Of a DNA stretch of 64,000 nucleotides, positions 19,254 through 28,554 are shown piece by piece. The DNA is from Planctomycetota bacterium (GTDB taxonomy: Bacteria > Planctomycetota > Phycisphaerae > Phycisphaerales > UBA1924), in contig JAFEBP010000005.1 of assembly GCA_018242605.1 (NCBI GenBank), positions 706,861-770,860 on the forward strand, given 5' to 3'. Below the pieces are notes generated by a model. It was given only the letters and a program-made list of their open reading frames with translations, was not told the DNA's origin and searched no databases. A program made the translations under genes and the position numbers. Numbering within the stretch: the first letter of the stretch is position 1; each line of letters begins with the position of its first letter.

Positions 19254-20225
19254 ATGGCAACAGAGGCTGCGATAGATCGATCCGCCGATACGACCGCCGG
19301 GATGACAATCCCCGCCGTTCCTGGTGGTCACTGGCTTTGGCGAAACCGATCGTCCTGGCCGGCCTTCGTCATCTCCATGGTGGCGCACTTGGTATTCATC
19401 GCGATCGCAGCGGTGGTCATTGTCGGCCGTACCGCAGGCGATGGGCACGATTCGGGATTTTCTGGCCCGGTTGAGATGGCAGTGATTTCAGAAGCGGAAC
19501 TGGCACGCCTGCAGGCCGATGCGCCCGGCGGCGGAACCCCAGCGGTTCCCGAAATGTTGCCTACAGAACTGGACACAATCCATGCACCGGAAGTGTCAGG
19601 CGGGGGGGAATCGCCGCGCGAGGGCGTGGGCATGGGTGATCTCGGAACACTCACCGGAGGCGGAGATGTCTCAGCGGGCGGAGGTCTCGGATTGGGGGGT
19701 TCAGGCAGCGGTGGCGGCGGCACTTCATTCTTCGGCATCGAAGCCTCCGGCAATCGCTTCGCGTATCTCGTGGACGTTTCATCATCGATGCAAGGCAAGC
19801 GATTGCTGCTCTTGCAACAGGAACTGACCAAATCGGTCCACAAGATGGACGCGGGGTCGGAGTTCATCATGGTCGCGTTCGCGTCCGACAAACAGGTGCT
19901 GGGCGAACGGACTGAATGGCGAGAGGCCTCGGAAAGCGGAAAACGCTGGGCGCGGGCCCAGATCGGCCTGCTCGCTGCCAACGGGAACACGGAGCCTCTC
20001 TCTGGGTTCAAGGTGCTCTTCACGATGCGGCCCCGGCCGGACGCGATCTTCTTCATGACCGACGGCGAGTTCGACCCCGCGGTCGTGAAGGACGTCGCAG
20101 ACATGAACGCCAAACTGCGGATCCCGATTCACTGCATCTGCTTGGGCAGCAAGCAGGGCGAAGAGCAGATGAAGACGATCGCGGAACAATCCCGAGGGAC
20201 GTACCGATTCGTGCCGGAACCATGA
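19254..20225 (+). CDS. Membrane-anchored vWA protein with Gly-rich linker
   Basis: 323 residues. A cytoplasmic N-terminus of about 35 residues is followed by one transmembrane helix (37-58, FVISMVAHLVFIAIAAVVIV), a Pro/Gly-rich linker (about 80-160) and a C-terminal vWA domain with MIDAS motif DVSSS (D174) and FFMTDGEFDP. The topology (short inside tail, single helix, flexible linker, binding domain outside) resembles TonB-like proteins with vWA in place of the TonB C-domain. It opens a second cluster; 250 bases separate it from the first. The following gene starts inside its stop codon (ATGA). Confidence 0.85.
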   Translation: MATEAAIDRSADTTAGMTIPAVPGGHWLWRNRSSWPAFVISMVAHLVFIAIAAVVIVGRTAGDGHDSGFSGPVEMAVISEAELARLQADAPGGGTPAVPEMLPTELDTIHAPEVSGGGESPREGVGMGDLGTLTGGGDVSAGGGLGLGGSGSGGGGTSFFGIEASGNRFAYLVDVSSSMQGKRLLLLQQELTKSVHKMDAGSEFIMVAFASDKQVLGERTEWREASESGKRWARAQIGLLAANGNTEPLSGFKVLFTMRPRPDAIFFMTDGEFDPAVVKDVADMNAKLRIPIHCICLGSKQGEEQMKTIAEQSRGTYRFVPEP

Positions 20226-21424
20226 GCACCTTGCATCCAAGCACGCCCGCCAACTTCTGGCTCCGGTGGCTCGCGATGTTCGCCGCGACTGTCAATGGCG
20301 CGTGCGTCTTGGCTCAGGATCTGGTGCTGCGGAAGGGCTATGAGGGTGAATCTGGACCGGTGAACGGAGTCTCCGCGGAAGGCGTGGACATCCCGGGAAC
20401 CGGGAAAGGCCACAAGACCATTCCGTGGGACGCTGTGGCCGGGCTGGGCGGGCCATGGCAAGAGCAAGCAGCGCCATACCTGGCGGTGGCGGAGACCGCG
20501 TGGCGGGCCCGCATCCGTCTTGAACGCGGCGACCTCGCCGGTGCGGAGCCTTTATTCGAGCAGTTGTTCCCGGATCACTGCAAAGGCCAGGGACCGCTGT
20601 CGCAACTGGTCAGCGGCGGGCTTTTGATCTGCCGGCTCGGTCGCGGCGCACAGATGAACTCGGTGGCGCCGTGCATGGCATACCTGCACGCGATAGAACA
20701 GGGTAGTGTCCGAACGATCACGCGCGGCGGCGATGTCGCCGATCCTTCCGACCGAATATTGGTCGATTCGGCAACGAATCTGGTGCCCCTGTTGCCGCCT
20801 GTGTGGCTGAGCGGCCCTGGCGTCGCGGCATTGGCTCACGGCAACTGGGCGCCGTACGAGGGCAGAACCGGGCTGATCTCGAACTTGTATCAGCAATCCG
20901 CGCGCGCCGAAGCCGGGCTGGCGGTGGCTCTGCCAACCCGACCCCGATCGGACGATGGCGCCGAGCTCGTGTGGGATGTCGTGGTCTCTCGCGTGGGCGA
21001 TGCGGCGCAGCGTGCCGCCGCACGCGAATCACTGCGTTCCCGATCGGACAAGGGGCAGGCTCCCTGGATGGAATCCTGGTGCCGCGTGGCGATCGGACGA
21101 TCCTTGCTCCGAGAGTCGGACACAGAATCCCAAAACCAGGGAATCGCGGAACTCGCGGTGTTGCCGGCGGCACTCGAGCGGGTCTGCCCGTACCTCACCG
21201 GCATCGCCCTGGCGGAAATGGCGATGGCTTCACTGCGACTGAGCGATGCCAAGACGGCGATCACGCTCCGCAGTCGGTTGGCCGAGAAATTTCCCGGGCA
21301 TCCCGCGCTGGATTGGGAGCCGCTGCGTCAGTGGTCGGCGGCGGCGGCACCGGACCCAATCGTCCCTAGCGACTCGCTCGGATCCTCGCCCGCCGCGGAC
21401 TCGGAAGGAACACGAAGGAAATGA
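20222..21424 (+). CDS. Exported protein of unknown function in vWA cluster
   Basis: 400 residues from ATG 20222, overlapping the preceding stop by 4 bases; the longer open frame upstream overlaps the vWA gene and is not needed. A signal peptide (LAMFAATVNGACVLAQ) is followed by a small N-terminal beta segment, LRKGYEGESGPVNGVSAEGVDI, and then helical repeats rich in Arg/Glu/Ala (TAWRARIRLERGDLAGAEPLF, LAEMAMASLRLSDAKTAITL) that look TPR-like. No catalytic motif is seen. The coupling implies it is made in stoichiometry with the vWA protein and with the next gene, whose ATG overlaps its stop. Confidence 0.7.
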   Translation: MSTLHPSTPANFWLRWLAMFAATVNGACVLAQDLVLRKGYEGESGPVNGVSAEGVDIPGTGKGHKTIPWDAVAGLGGPWQEQAAPYLAVAETAWRARIRLERGDLAGAEPLFEQLFPDHCKGQGPLSQLVSGGLLICRLGRGAQMNSVAPCMAYLHAIEQGSVRTITRGGDVADPSDRILVDSATNLVPLLPPVWLSGPGVAALAHGNWAPYEGRTGLISNLYQQSARAEAGLAVALPTRPRSDDGAELVWDVVVSRVGDAAQRAAARESLRSRSDKGQAPWMESWCRVAIGRSLLRESDTESQNQGIAELAVLPAALERVCPYLTGIALAEMAMASLRLSDAKTAITLRSRLAEKFPGHPALDWEPLRQWSAAAAPDPIVPSDSLGSSPAADSEGTRRK

Positions 21425-24240
21425 CCCCACCCACGCGCACAGCCGCGGCGGCCCGGGGTCGCTCGCTCGCACGGGTCACCCTCGGTGCGGGCAAAGTCAT
21501 CGTGTTGACCGTGGTGCTGTGCGCCGCGGCGTTCGCGCAAACGCCGCCGGCGGCGCCGGCGGAGTCTCGCCTCAAGGAAATGCTCGAGGCTCGCGACAGC
21601 CTGCTGGCTGAGCACGGATTGCTCGATGCACTCGCCGCGGGGCTTCGATCTCGGTTGACGAAGGCTACCGGGGATGAGAAAACTCGCCTCGCAGAATCGC
21701 TCAGCAAGTTGTACGCGAAGATGCTCACCTCCGCGTCTACCAGCGAGCGGCGACGGGAGATCGAAGATGCGTGCCGCGCTCTGTTGAAAGCAGCGCCGGA
21801 GGCCGAATCGCCCGCGTTGCGGCTGACGATCGCTCAGGCACAGTACCTGCCCATCGAGGAACTGGTCGAACGACGTGCGATGAAGATGACCCAGCCCGCC
21901 GACGACGCGGAAGCCGAACGGGTGTTGCGGGCGGTGCGCCCGGTGTTTGATGAACTCTCGGCCCGGCTCACGCTCAAAGCCAAGGCGCTGAAACAAAAGA
22001 AGGACCAAGGCACGGCGAGCGACGCCGAGGCGGAGGCGTTGCAGGGTGATATTGATGAGACCAACAGTCTTCGCTCGCGTGCGAGTTTCCTCGCGGGCTG
22101 GAGCGCGTACTACATGGGGGCGCTCACGGGTGACAGGCACGCCGCGACAGCCGCGCTAGAACATTTCGGGGGAGTGCTCAATGCGCTGCCCGGCCAAAAA
22201 GCGACAATTGACCGAGTGGCAGAGGGCAATTTGCGCTACCCCCACGTGGCAAAGGCGGCGATCGGTTGTGCACTCGCATGCTCCCTCTCGGGCGATGCCG
22301 TCGGGGCGCAGCGCTGGCTCGAGTTGGTGGAGCACGGGGAGGACGTACCCCAGGATGTCATGTCCTCGTTGCTGCGGCGCAAGATGGCGATTTGCGCCGC
22401 CGACGATCGATGGGCCGACGCCCGGATCGCGGTGCTCAGGGCCCGACAGCCGGAGCCGGGCCAGCCCGTGACCCCCCTTCCACTCGCGGATGCCCGGCTA
22501 CTGGCTGTAGTTTCATTGGACGCGCTCAACCGCGCCGACCTGCGCCCGGGACTGCGTGCCACCGCCGAGGAACTGGCTCAGATCGGGCTGGGAGACCTGG
22601 TGCTGCGCGGCGAGGTTGGACACGTGATGAGCCTTGTCAATATCTACGGCACCTCGCTGGTGGGAAAGGATGGTTTCATCAACAACTATGTCCGCGCCCT
22701 GCGCAGCTACGACGACGCGAACGCTTCGCACGCCGCGACGCAGGGCAAGCCCGACACCCCGACCAAACTGCCGCAGGTGATCAACGCATTCCATGCGGCG
22801 GCCTCGCAGTTCGAAACTGCTCAGAACGCGCCAGACGCGGAAAAGTTCCCCGCCGAACGGACCCGGGCGATGCTGCTCCGAGGGCTGTCGCTCTTCATGG
22901 CCGGTGCTCTGGAGCAAGCGGCCGACGTCTTCGAGCGGGCGTTCGACACCGGCACACCGGACAAGCAGCGGAGCGATGCGCTCTGGTACGGGATCGTGGC
23001 GTTGAACACGGCGGTGCGTGAGGGCAAGCCGAGCCTGCGAGAGCGTCGGGAACGGATGGCGACGCTGTTCATCAAGACCTTCCCCAACTCACCGCAGGCC
23101 GTGGAGCTGCTGGTAGGTCGGGTCAATTCCGGCGCCGGGGGCGACACCAGAGACCTGGAAACTCTGCTGAATGTACCCCCCGAGTCGCCGATGAGGGAAA
23201 CCGCACGGCGAGTCGCCGCGAGGCTCCTGTACGCCCAGTTCAAGCGAACGACCGGCGAGGACCGGGAGTTCGTGATCATCCGATTCGCCGAAGCAGCGGA
23301 AGAGGCGCTCAAAGCGCAGTTCGCGCGGGCCACCGCGAACCATGATTCCCCGTCCCGCGAAGCGGCGGACCAGGCCATTCTCCTGGCGCGTCAACTCACC
23401 GATGCACTGCTAAGCGCCCAATCACCGGACGCGGCGCGAGCGGAGTCGGCGCTCACTTCAATCGAGAGTGTCGCAGCGTACCACGCCATCGACCTCAGGT
23501 CGTTGGGATCGGAGATCACCTTCAATCGCCTGCGGATCGCCTGGGCGACCAACAACGACACGGCGGCTCAGAAACACCTCGATCTCCTGCGTGCCGAGGG
23601 AGGCGCGTTCGCGAACGAGGCTGAAAAGACACTGTACCGCCGGGCATTGGACGCTTGGACTGCATCACCGCAGAACACCGCCGCGGCGCGCCGGGTGGTA
23701 TCGGGCGGTTCACGAGTGCTCCTGATCCGGGACTTGGGTGCCTCAGCGTTGTCGGGCGTTCGGGATCGCGTGGCGGATGCGGCGTTCGCGGTGTGGCGGA
23801 TCGAGAACGATGTCTCGATGCGAGATATCGCAGTCAGGACCGATGAAGCTCAGTTGGATTCCGGTGCACGCACGGCCTCGTCGCTGAGGCGTCTGGCGTT
23901 GATGAAAGAGCCCATGGGTGACCCGGTCGGGGCCCTGGCATTTTGGCGAGAACTGATCGCGGGATCGGACGATGGATCGGTCCAGTGGTACGAAGCGACT
24001 TTCGAATCCCTGCGCATTCTCTCAGAGACCGCGCCCAAGGAAGCGATCGTCGGCCTCAAACAGCACAAACTACTTCATCCCAAACTGGGACCTCCGCCGT
24101 GGGACGCAAAGTTCGCGGAACTGGCTGCGAAGTTGGGAGAACCTGGAATAACGCCCTCGAGCAATGCGTCTCCCCCGCCGGCCGCCCCCCCCGCTCCTGC
24201 GCAATCCTCGCCGCCAAAGGACTCGGGAGGTGGCGGTTGA
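21421..24240 (+). CDS. Large exported helical-repeat protein of unknown function
   Basis: 939 residues. Start ATG 21421 overlaps the previous stop by 4 bases. A long basic N-region leads to a hydrophobic stretch (VIVLTVVLCAAAFAQ) that fits a signal peptide. The mature part is almost wholly Ala/Arg/Glu-rich helices in repeat order (LRLTIAQAQYLPIEELVERR, RTRAMLLRGLSLFMAGALEQ, SLRRLALMKEPMGDPVGALA), suggesting tetratricopeptide-like superhelices over most of its length. No cysteine pairs or active-site signatures stand out. The C-terminus is a Pro/Ser/Gly-rich tail. It probably serves as a periplasmic scaffold. Confidence 0.7.
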   Translation: MTPPTRTAAAARGRSLARVTLGAGKVIVLTVVLCAAAFAQTPPAAPAESRLKEMLEARDSLLAEHGLLDALAAGLRSRLTKATGDEKTRLAESLSKLYAKMLTSASTSERRREIEDACRALLKAAPEAESPALRLTIAQAQYLPIEELVERRAMKMTQPADDAEAERVLRAVRPVFDELSARLTLKAKALKQKKDQGTASDAEAEALQGDIDETNSLRSRASFLAGWSAYYMGALTGDRHAATAALEHFGGVLNALPGQKATIDRVAEGNLRYPHVAKAAIGCALACSLSGDAVGAQRWLELVEHGEDVPQDVMSSLLRRKMAICAADDRWADARIAVLRARQPEPGQPVTPLPLADARLLAVVSLDALNRADLRPGLRATAEELAQIGLGDLVLRGEVGHVMSLVNIYGTSLVGKDGFINNYVRALRSYDDANASHAATQGKPDTPTKLPQVINAFHAAASQFETAQNAPDAEKFPAERTRAMLLRGLSLFMAGALEQAADVFERAFDTGTPDKQRSDALWYGIVALNTAVREGKPSLRERRERMATLFIKTFPNSPQAVELLVGRVNSGAGGDTRDLETLLNVPPESPMRETARRVAARLLYAQFKRTTGEDREFVIIRFAEAAEEALKAQFARATANHDSPSREAADQAILLARQLTDALLSAQSPDAARAESALTSIESVAAYHAIDLRSLGSEITFNRLRIAWATNNDTAAQKHLDLLRAEGGAFANEAEKTLYRRALDAWTASPQNTAAARRVVSGGSRVLLIRDLGASALSGVRDRVADAAFAVWRIENDVSMRDIAVRTDEAQLDSGARTASSLRRLALMKEPMGDPVGALAFWRELIAGSDDGSVQWYEATFESLRILSETAPKEAIVGLKQHKLLHPKLGPPPWDAKFAELAAKLGEPGITPSSNASPPPAAPPAPAQSSPPKDSGGGG

Positions 24241-27128
24241 GTGACCTCCCCAACATCCCGATCACTCCCGAGACTTCAACCGGACAAGGGACTGATCCCT
24301 CAGGTAGCCCGGCTCAACTCGCCGCCGCCTCGGACGCGTGTGTGTACTTCTTCCCGGGCACCTCGACAGAGCGACCGCTCGAACTGCTCGGGCTCCCCGG
24401 CGTACCGACATCGCAATCGCAGGTTCTGCTTGCCCTTCAGCAGCGACTCGCCGTGCTCAATCAGCACCCCGAGGGCATGTCGACCGTGGGCAACAGGGCT
24501 CGATTTGCGCTGCATGCCGCCGCAGCCAAGCTCCTCGATCCGTACCGAAGACCCGACGCCGAGGCCTCGACTCCCCAACGAACGTCGCCGCCCGTCGCGG
24601 ACCCTGCGCTGATGCAGGCCATCGCGATGGGAGGCGGCTGGAACTCGACAGCGTTGAAGTACGCGCTGCGATCCGGGGGACCGGATGCAACTGACGCGGG
24701 GACGATCCTCAAGCGAGTGTCGCGTCTGACGGGCGTCCAGGCCCCGCCGCCTTTGCCGCCAGTTCAATCCCCAACGGCGCGTCACGCATCGCCCGCACCG
24801 GTCACGCTCCAAAGCGTGATGGAGCCGCCCGAGTTGCTCTTCGCACCCGACGCACAGGATCCGGCGCGACGAATGATCGCGGCGGCGGCGTGGGCGCTGG
24901 GGGGCGTAATGGCGTTGCTGCTGGCACTCATCGCCGTGGTTGTTGTCATCAGCCGAATGCCCCGCCCGGGAGCCACTTCTGCTGCCACCCCGTCGGCATT
25001 GGATAATCCCGCCGCATCTTCAGCCTCCACGGCGCAATCCTCGCTTGCAAGCGAATCAAAGCCAGCAACGCCGCCGGCGCCGCAGAGAAACCACGTTGAA
25101 GAATGGCCGGACTTCGTGCGCGCCATGGACGAGTGTGCGTCTTCCCTGCGAGTCGGTGAGGCGGCCGGTGCCTCGCAGTTCGCGGTGACACTGGCCAAGA
25201 TGGGGGCCGGTTGGACCGCGGCGGGCTCGGACGAGCGTGCCGCCGCCATGAATACAATCGTTGAAGCGGTGTACGCCGCATCCGGCGATGGAGAACTCTG
25301 CGCCAAGCTCGTAACCGAAGTCGGCTCGGCGGGCGCATCGCTGGGATCTGCGGCGAAACCAACAGACACGGAAGTGCTCCCGGGCATCTGGTCGGCGGGA
25401 CTCCAGTCGCGACTTTCAAGTGAACGTGACCTGCCACGAGCGGCGCTCCGGGCATTGAACGAGTCTTCCGATCGGACCTTTTCCAAAGGGGGAGGCGCCC
25501 CGGGCGAGTCATCGTTTGAAAGCGGTGCGGCCGCGATGCTGACGATTCTCTCCCAAACGCTGGTGCCGGCCGTTGCTGCAACAGATGATGCAGCGGCCGC
25601 GAAATCTCTGGGCGCGTGGAAGAGATGGTCCGCGGCGAGCGCCGCGCTGCGGGGCCCGCAGAGTGAGCTCAATCAGATCCTCACGCTGGGTGCGCTGGAC
25701 CGCCTGCTCGCCGGACCGCTTGAACCGACACAATGCCGCGAAGTGTTCGATGCGGTTTCACTACTGGTCGCGGGCCTCCCCTGGCGGGAAGGTGATCCCT
25801 CACGCCGATGGCTGCTCCATGCGTTCGAGACTCCTTCGGTCAGCGTCGCGGATTTGTTCGCGGTGACCCAATCTCTGGCGACTCGCTCCGGGGCGCCGGG
25901 CGTGGATCAGACCATGGTGCTCGCGGCGGGTGCAAGCGACGCAGGCCGCGGGCAGTTGCGGGACCAGTACGCTTCCGTGTGGGGGCTGGCGAGCGCGGAG
26001 GCCCGTGATGCCGCGATGGCCAAGTGGATCGAGGCGGCCAAGAACGAGTTGGCACGCGGCGATGTCGGAGATTCGCCGTTGCACCACCTCGCCGCGGCGG
26101 TGTCGCTCGCTCGTCTCAATGCGGCGGCGGCGGCCATCTGGGCGGGCAGTCCCGACATCGCAGCGCCGTTCGTGACCAGCCCGGACGGAGGCATCGACAA
26201 ACGCATTTCCGCCATACAGACGCTCGGTGTCGAACCGGTGATCAGGCGGGAACTCACGTCTTGGGGCGTGCAATACGGCGGGCTGTCGTTGGGGGCCTCG
26301 AAGATTCCAGAACGGCGAAAGATGCTCGGCGAATACTCGGGCTCGCTCACCCTCGCAGACGCCGGCCTCGTCGCGGCGGAGGCGCTCCGTGGCCCCAACG
26401 AGAACCTCAGGGCCGATGCGGTGGCGTTCGTGAAGCGCCACGCGAATGACGCAGCAATGGTTGCGGCGTTGCTCGAAGAAGCACCTGAGATTCCCCAAAC
26501 CGGGCCGAGCACTGAACTCATCAAGGCGGTTGCGGTCGCGGCGATTCCTTCGCCGCGTGATCCGGGATGGCGAGTGTCGGTAAGACGTGCGCTGGTGTCG
26601 CGGCTGCTCGAGTTGGTGGCGGGCACGGGCGAAACGGGAGTGGTTGACGAAGTCGCTGTGTTGCTGGCCGAGGCGTACGACGCGCAACGCCCAACAATTT
26701 CAACGTCGCAGGAACCCGCTGACGACCCAGATTCGTCGCCGCGAGCTCGCGGGCGGGTGAAGCCATCGCCCGAATCGGCTGCGGCGGCGTTGCGAGCCAA
26801 GTTGTTGCGTGAAGCGGAGGCCGCGGTGCCTACGGGGCGCGAGCCGATTTCATTGGGACAGGCGGCGGCCGCGCGGGCGGCACGGGCGAAACTGGTCAAG
26901 GGCCGCATCCAGGAGTTCGCGGCCGAGCAGGTCGCCTGCTGCGAGTTGCTGGCGTTCGTCATTTCCTCTGAGCGAACTGACCGGGCCGAGGGCGCGGCCA
27001 AAGTGCTGACGGAACTTGGGGAGGCTCGCCGGACCGCAAGGCATGTGTTTCCACAGATCGAGGCGGCGGAGCGTGCAATGTTGAAATTGTGGCTGCTGCG
27101 CGCCAGAGCGGAGGAGGCCTCCTCGTGA
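24237..27128 (+). CDS. Large bitopic membrane protein of unknown function
   Basis: 963 residues. I place the start at TTG 24237, which overlaps the previous TGA (TTGA) and has GGGAGG at 24225-24230 six bases upstream; the open frame runs further upstream only as a shadow of the preceding gene. Residues 1-212 are cytoplasmic: a helical segment (SQVLLALQQRLAVLNQHPEG, then FALHAAAAKLLDPYRR) resembles a short J-domain-like or partner-docking helix pair, without an HPD motif. One transmembrane helix spans about 213-240. The remaining 720 residues are periplasmic, Ala-rich and mainly helical. No enzyme motif is visible. It ends overlapping the next gene by one base. Confidence 0.7.
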   Translation: MSDLPNIPITPETSTGQGTDPSGSPAQLAAASDACVYFFPGTSTERPLELLGLPGVPTSQSQVLLALQQRLAVLNQHPEGMSTVGNRARFALHAAAAKLLDPYRRPDAEASTPQRTSPPVADPALMQAIAMGGGWNSTALKYALRSGGPDATDAGTILKRVSRLTGVQAPPPLPPVQSPTARHASPAPVTLQSVMEPPELLFAPDAQDPARRMIAAAAWALGGVMALLLALIAVVVVISRMPRPGATSAATPSALDNPAASSASTAQSSLASESKPATPPAPQRNHVEEWPDFVRAMDECASSLRVGEAAGASQFAVTLAKMGAGWTAAGSDERAAAMNTIVEAVYAASGDGELCAKLVTEVGSAGASLGSAAKPTDTEVLPGIWSAGLQSRLSSERDLPRAALRALNESSDRTFSKGGGAPGESSFESGAAAMLTILSQTLVPAVAATDDAAAAKSLGAWKRWSAASAALRGPQSELNQILTLGALDRLLAGPLEPTQCREVFDAVSLLVAGLPWREGDPSRRWLLHAFETPSVSVADLFAVTQSLATRSGAPGVDQTMVLAAGASDAGRGQLRDQYASVWGLASAEARDAAMAKWIEAAKNELARGDVGDSPLHHLAAAVSLARLNAAAAAIWAGSPDIAAPFVTSPDGGIDKRISAIQTLGVEPVIRRELTSWGVQYGGLSLGASKIPERRKMLGEYSGSLTLADAGLVAAEALRGPNENLRADAVAFVKRHANDAAMVAALLEEAPEIPQTGPSTELIKAVAVAAIPSPRDPGWRVSVRRALVSRLLELVAGTGETGVVDEVAVLLAEAYDAQRPTISTSQEPADDPDSSPRARGRVKPSPESAAAALRAKLLREAEAAVPTGREPISLGQAAAARAARAKLVKGRIQEFAAEQVACCELLAFVISSERTDRAEGAAKVLTELGEARRTARHVFPQIEAAERAMLKLWLLRARAEEASS

Positions 27129-28096
27129 TGAAAGCGTGGGTCATTGCGATCATGGTTCTGAGCGCCGCGGCGTTGGCCCAACCGGCGCCGTTCGTGGGCG
27201 CTGCGCAGCAACACCACGATGAGTTGACGGCGCTCAATCCGCAGGATCCGCAGGCGTATCTGTTGCTGGGAGAAGTAATCGCGGATCAAGCGAAGACCGA
27301 GGCGGACCGGCGTCTGGCGACACAGTTGTTGTGCCTTGCATTTGAAGCGGCGCGGGGGAAGCCCGCGCAGCATTCGGTCGCTGGGGCCGCAGCGATGGCA
27401 TTGACCGATCTGGATGGAACGGAGAAGACCAAGCGGTGGCTGACCGCGATGGCCAGGACGGTCGATCCTTCCCGTGCCGAGCCGCAGTGGCTTGCCAAGC
27501 CGGCGCCGGCTTCGCCGGATTCATCGCAGTATCAGATCGCGACGGTCTTGGGAATGGTCCGCAGTGGCGATGGGGCCCAAGCCAGGACTCTGCTAGCCAA
27601 GCGGGAGGTACATGAGTCGTTGGCGGCAATGGACCGCCTTCTCGCTTCGAGCGGGGTGACGGGCGGGCTGTCCGGGCTGGAGCGGGAGGCCGCGAAATGG
27701 TCGTGCCCCACCTGCGGGAACAAGCGGGTGGTGCGAAAGCAGGGCGTCACACCTCCGGAATATCGCGCATGCACGAACTGCGCCGGGGCTCCAGGGCCGG
27801 CGCTTTCCAATGAAGATCTGATCGGGCAGTTGCGGCTGGAGTCGCTGCTGCTGCAAGGGCTGCAGAGGTCCTGGGCGGCACAGGCGGCAACGGATCGTGG
27901 CGAGCCGCTGATCGACCCGGACCCGGTGGCGTTGTGCGCGGCGTTTCAGGTAGACCCGGCGAAGTTCTACTGGCGGGAGGGTCAATGGTGCGCGACTCCG
28001 GACTGTTCAACGCCCGCGCCGCCTCCGCCGCTCAAGGCTCCGGAACCGAAAAAGCCTACAGTCACCCCCGCGCCCAAAGATTCCGCGGCCCAGTGA
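27128..28096 (+). CDS. Exported protein with four-Cys zinc-ribbon-like module
   Basis: 322 residues from ATG 27128, whose A is the last base of the preceding TGA. A signal peptide ([15 protein letters not shown]) is followed by a helical domain with TPR-like spacing ([20 protein letters not shown]). Then comes a compact four-cysteine module: CPTC at residues 193-196 and CTNC at 215-218, the spacing of a zinc ribbon. A C-terminal helical part and a Pro-rich tail follow. Zinc ribbons in exported proteins are unusual because such cysteines are normally oxidised or metallated outside the cytoplasm. The gene is tightly linked to the vWA-led cluster; function unknown. Confidence 0.7.
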   Translation: MKAWVIAIMVLSAAALAQPAPFVGAAQQHHDELTALNPQDPQAYLLLGEVIADQAKTEADRRLATQLLCLAFEAARGKPAQHSVAGAAAMALTDLDGTEKTKRWLTAMARTVDPSRAEPQWLAKPAPASPDSSQYQIATVLGMVRSGDGAQARTLLAKREVHESLAAMDRLLASSGVTGGLSGLEREAAKWSCPTCGNKRVVRKQGVTPPEYRACTNCAGAPGPALSNEDLIGQLRLESLLLQGLQRSWAAQAATDRGEPLIDPDPVALCAAFQVDPAKFYWREGQWCATPDCSTPAPPPPLKAPEPKKPTVTPAPKDSAAQ

Positions 28097-28113
28097 CGCA
28101 AGGCAACACCAAC

Positions 28114-28545
28114 ATGGCAGACCCGACACCCCCGACTTCTCCCGCCCCCACCGCTCCCGCCGCCGCTCCCAAGGCCGGGCCGGAGCCAAAGCCGCAGATT
28201 ACTTTCGATGAGTTCGCCAAGGTAGACCTTCGCGTCGCCAAGATCCTGAAGGCCGAGCCGCACCCGAATGCGGACAAACTCTACAAGCTCCAGTTGGATG
28301 ACGGATCGGGCATGCCCCGCCAGATCTGCGCGGGCATCCGGCAGGCGTACACGGCCGAGGAACTGGTGGGCAAGAGCATCATCATCGTCGCGAACCTGGC
28401 GCCGCGCATATTGCGTGGCGAAGAGTCCCGCGGCATGCTCCTCGCGGCGAGCAATGTGCCCAAGGACGCCGCCGCGGAGACCGTGCGGACCGTGGTGATT
28501 CTGACACCGCTCTCGGACATCGCGCCGGGCGCGATTGTTTCGTAA
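28114..28545 (+). CDS. Stand-alone tRNA-binding (MetRS beta/Trbp111-like) protein
   Basis: 143 residues from ATG 28114, 17 bases after the previous stop; the upstream open frame is a shadow. A Pro/Ala-rich leader of about 25 residues precedes an OB-fold tRNA-binding domain that covers the rest. The family motif [20 protein letters not shown] is clear, with [29 protein letters not shown] and the C-terminal PGAIVS. In other bacteria this domain is either the C-terminus of methionyl-tRNA synthetase or a free dimeric protein that binds tRNA structure-specifically. Here it is free. No link to the vWA genes upstream is obvious beyond the short spacing. Confidence 0.93.
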   Translation: MADPTPPTSPAPTAPAAAPKAGPEPKPQITFDEFAKVDLRVAKILKAEPHPNADKLYKLQLDDGSGMPRQICAGIRQAYTAEELVGKSIIIVANLAPRILRGEESRGMLLAASNVPKDAAAETVRTVVILTPLSDIAPGAIVS

Positions 28546-28554
28546 AGCGCGGGA

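Noticed and set aside
25907..27373. A 488-codon minus-strand open frame opposite the large bitopic protein
   Set aside because: The plus-strand frame has a placed start, a membrane helix and operon coupling; the minus frame has Ala/Ser-rich random composition.
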